From Planctomycetaceae bacterium (GTDB lineage: Bacteria; Planctomycetota; UBA1135; GCA-002686595): a stretch of 5,840 bases of DNA. The notes beneath the pieces were generated by a model that worked only from the letters and a program-made list of their open reading frames with translations, was not told where the DNA came from and did not search any database. This document shows positions 4,600 to 5,840 of this stretch, piece after piece. A program made the translations under genes and the position numbers. Location of the stretch: the NCBI GenBank assembly GCA_013360535.1, contig JABWBL010000243.1, positions 1 to 5,840 of the forward strand, in the 5' to 3' direction. Numbering within the stretch: position 1 is the first letter of the stretch; every line of letters begins with the position of its first letter.

Positions 4600-5840
4600 G
4601 CTCGGGTCGGGAGAGGCCTCCCGGAGCGTCGGAAACGGGCCCCGCGGCGGGTGCCCTCCTGGACGAGGTAGCCGGCCTCCACGAGCGCCTGCAGGTCGCG
4701 CAAAGCGGTGCGCGACGAGATGCTCTCCCGCTCCGCAAACTCGGCCGTGCTGGTCCGGTCGCCCGGCGCGAGGCTCTCGAGGAGCCGCTCCATGCGCTCG
4801 GAGAGGACCACTTGCGCCGTCGCGTCGCCGCCCGCCGGGGCCGTGCTGTTCGCCCCGGGTCCGAGGTCGATGTGTTCGGGCCCGAGCTCCCCACCTTGGG
4901 CGAGCACGGCCCCCTTGGCGAGCACGTTCTCGAGCTCACGCAGGTTGCCCGGCCAAGGGTGATCGTAGAGGGCGTCCATGACCTTCGGGTCGACCCCGGT
5001 GACCGGGCGGTCGGCCGTCTCGTTGAAGCGCCGCAGGAAGGCCGCGACCAGGTCCGGGAGCGCCTGCCGGCGGAGCCGCAGCGGCGGGACGGTCACGTGG
5101 GCGACGTTGAGGCGGAAGAAGAGGTCCGCCCGGAAGTTCCCCCGCTCGACCTCGAGCGCCAGATCCTTGGAAGTGGTCGCCACGATCCGGACGTCGATCG
5201 GGACGGTGCGGCTGGAGCCGAGCGGCTGGACCTCGCGCGTCTCGAGCATGCGCAGCAGCGCCACCTGACCAGCCGGCGGAAGGCCGGCGACCTCGTCGAG
5301 GACCACCGTGCCCCCGGCGGCGTACTCGAACGGCCCGACGCGCTGGCTGTGGGCGCCGGTGAAGGCCCCCTTGGCGTGGCCGAAGAGCTCGTCCTCGATC
5401 AGGCTGGCCGACAGCGACGGACAGTGGACGTGGACCAGCGGCCCGTTCGCCCGGCGGCCCCAGCGGTGGACAAGCTCCGCCACACGGTCCTTTCCGACAC
5501 CGGTCTCGCCACTCACCAACACCGTGATCTCCTGCTCGGCGACCCGGCGCAGGGTGTCGAGCAGCTGGACGAGGATCGGGCTCGTCGCCACGAAGTCGAC
5601 CGGCACTTGGCTGGTGATCTGGACGAGCTGCGAGGCCGGGCGCCCCGACTGGGCTTCGGCCATGCGCTCCTCGAGCACCGCCTGCACGAAGCGTGCGCTC
5701 GGCCCGTCCTTGGGCCAGGCCGCGTGGGCGAAGTACAGGCCGCTCACGACCTCACCGTCCGGCCACGGACCGGCCGTCAGGCGTTCGAGCAGCCTGCGTT
5801 CGACCGCCGACGCGCTCGGCTCCGACCCGCGCCAAGGCAG
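4590..5840 (-). CDS. Sigma-54-dependent AAA+ transcription activator with a winged-helix C-terminus (5' truncated by window edge)
   Basis: This is a bacterial enhancer-binding protein that uses ATP to open sigma-54 promoters. The frame stays open to base 5840, so 416 residues are visible and the true start is outside; GTG 5747 is in frame but coherent sequence continues above it. Counted from the edge, visible parts are: an unassigned N-terminal region (1-80), Walker A GETGVGK (111-117), ELFGHAKGAFTGA with an intact sigma-54-contacting loop (151-163), Walker B VVLDE (179-183), the FRADLFFRLN segment with probable arginine-finger residues (236-245) and WPGNLREL (296-303). All core catalytic motifs are present, so it should be an active ATPase. 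The C-terminus (about 349-404) looks like a winged helix (TAEFAERESISSRTALRDL, then LVEAGYLVQEG and a basic wing), unlike the Fis-type helix-turn-helix usual in this family. No receiver, GAF or PAS domain can be seen in the part present. A sigma-54 promoter lies just downstream, so the neighbouring exported-protein gene is its likely target. Confidence 0.92.
   Translation of the reverse strand: MPWRGSEPSASAVERRLLERLTAGPWPDGEVVSGLYFAHAAWPKDGPSARFVQAVLEERMAEAQSGRPASQLVQITSQVPVDFVATSPILVQLLDTLRRVAEQEITVLVSGETGVGKDRVAELVHRWGRRANGPLVHVHCPSLSASLIEDELFGHAKGAFTGAHSQRVGPFEYAAGGTVVLDEVAGLPPAGQVALLRMLETREVQPLGSSRTVPIDVRIVATTSKDLALEVERGNFRADLFFRLNVAHVTVPPLRLRRQALPDLVAAFLRRFNETADRPVTGVDPKVMDALYDHPWPGNLRELENVLAKGAVLAQGGELGPEHIDLGPGANSTAPAGGDATAQVVLSERMERLLESLAPGDRTSTAEFAERESISSRTALRDLQALVEAGYLVQEGTRRGARFRRSGRPLPTRAGH

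Noticed and set aside
1..5840. CRISPR array, insertion sequence, integrase or rRNA genes
   Set aside because: No spaced direct repeats, transposase or recombinase motifs, terminal inverted repeats or rRNA sequence were seen.

Overview
The window is a visibly GC-rich bacterial chromosome segment in which every gene I can support lies on the minus strand, so transcription runs from base 5840 towards base 1. The long open frames on the plus strand, and the alternative minus frames, are GC-driven shadows. A lipidated secretin, a type II pseudopilin (GspK-like) and a sigma-54 activator indicate a diderm (Gram-negative) bacterium. The scattered secretion genes, the alanine/glycine/arginine-rich proteins and the mostly weak Shine-Dalgarno signals suggest a high-GC Planctomycetota, with Myxococcota or a similar group as alternatives. 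That placement is inference only.

Right part (5840-4386): the main body of a sigma-54-dependent AAA+ transcription activator enters from the right edge, without its N-terminus. It has an intact GAFTGA loop and ATPase motifs, but an apparent winged helix where the usual Fis-type helix-turn-helix is expected. After it come about 204 bases of non-coding DNA. These hold a near-consensus sigma-54 (-24/-12) promoter that would start transcription about 15 bases before the next gene, which has a good ribosome binding site.

Middle (4385-3674): the controlled gene encodes a small exported protein of 146 residues. It resembles a shortened OmpH/Skp-type periplasmic protein without the long coiled-coil arms (tentative). 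A GC-rich hairpin with a short T tract follows it as a likely terminator. The next roughly 220 bases have no gene, but contain a perfect 8-bp inverted repeat and a cluster of G tracts (a possible G-quadruplex on the template strand) just ahead of the secretin start.

Left part (3673-1): a compact secretin of 483 residues with a lipoprotein signal is followed, after a strong intercistronic hairpin, by a GspK-like minor pseudopilin of about 495 residues with low-complexity inserts, including a Gln-Asn repeat. The usual gspE-J genes are not between them and gspL/M do not follow. Instead, 68 bases downstream, the first 185 codons of a hydantoinase B / N-methylhydantoinase-type subunit run off the left edge.

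The secretin and GspK would act together at the outer-membrane and pseudopilus parts of a type II secretion or type IV pilus-like machine. The sigma-54 activator most plausibly controls the adjacent small exported protein. I see no definite wholly new system. The most notable points are the activator-promoter pair, the unusual DNA-binding domain of the activator, and the structured leader of the secretin gene.
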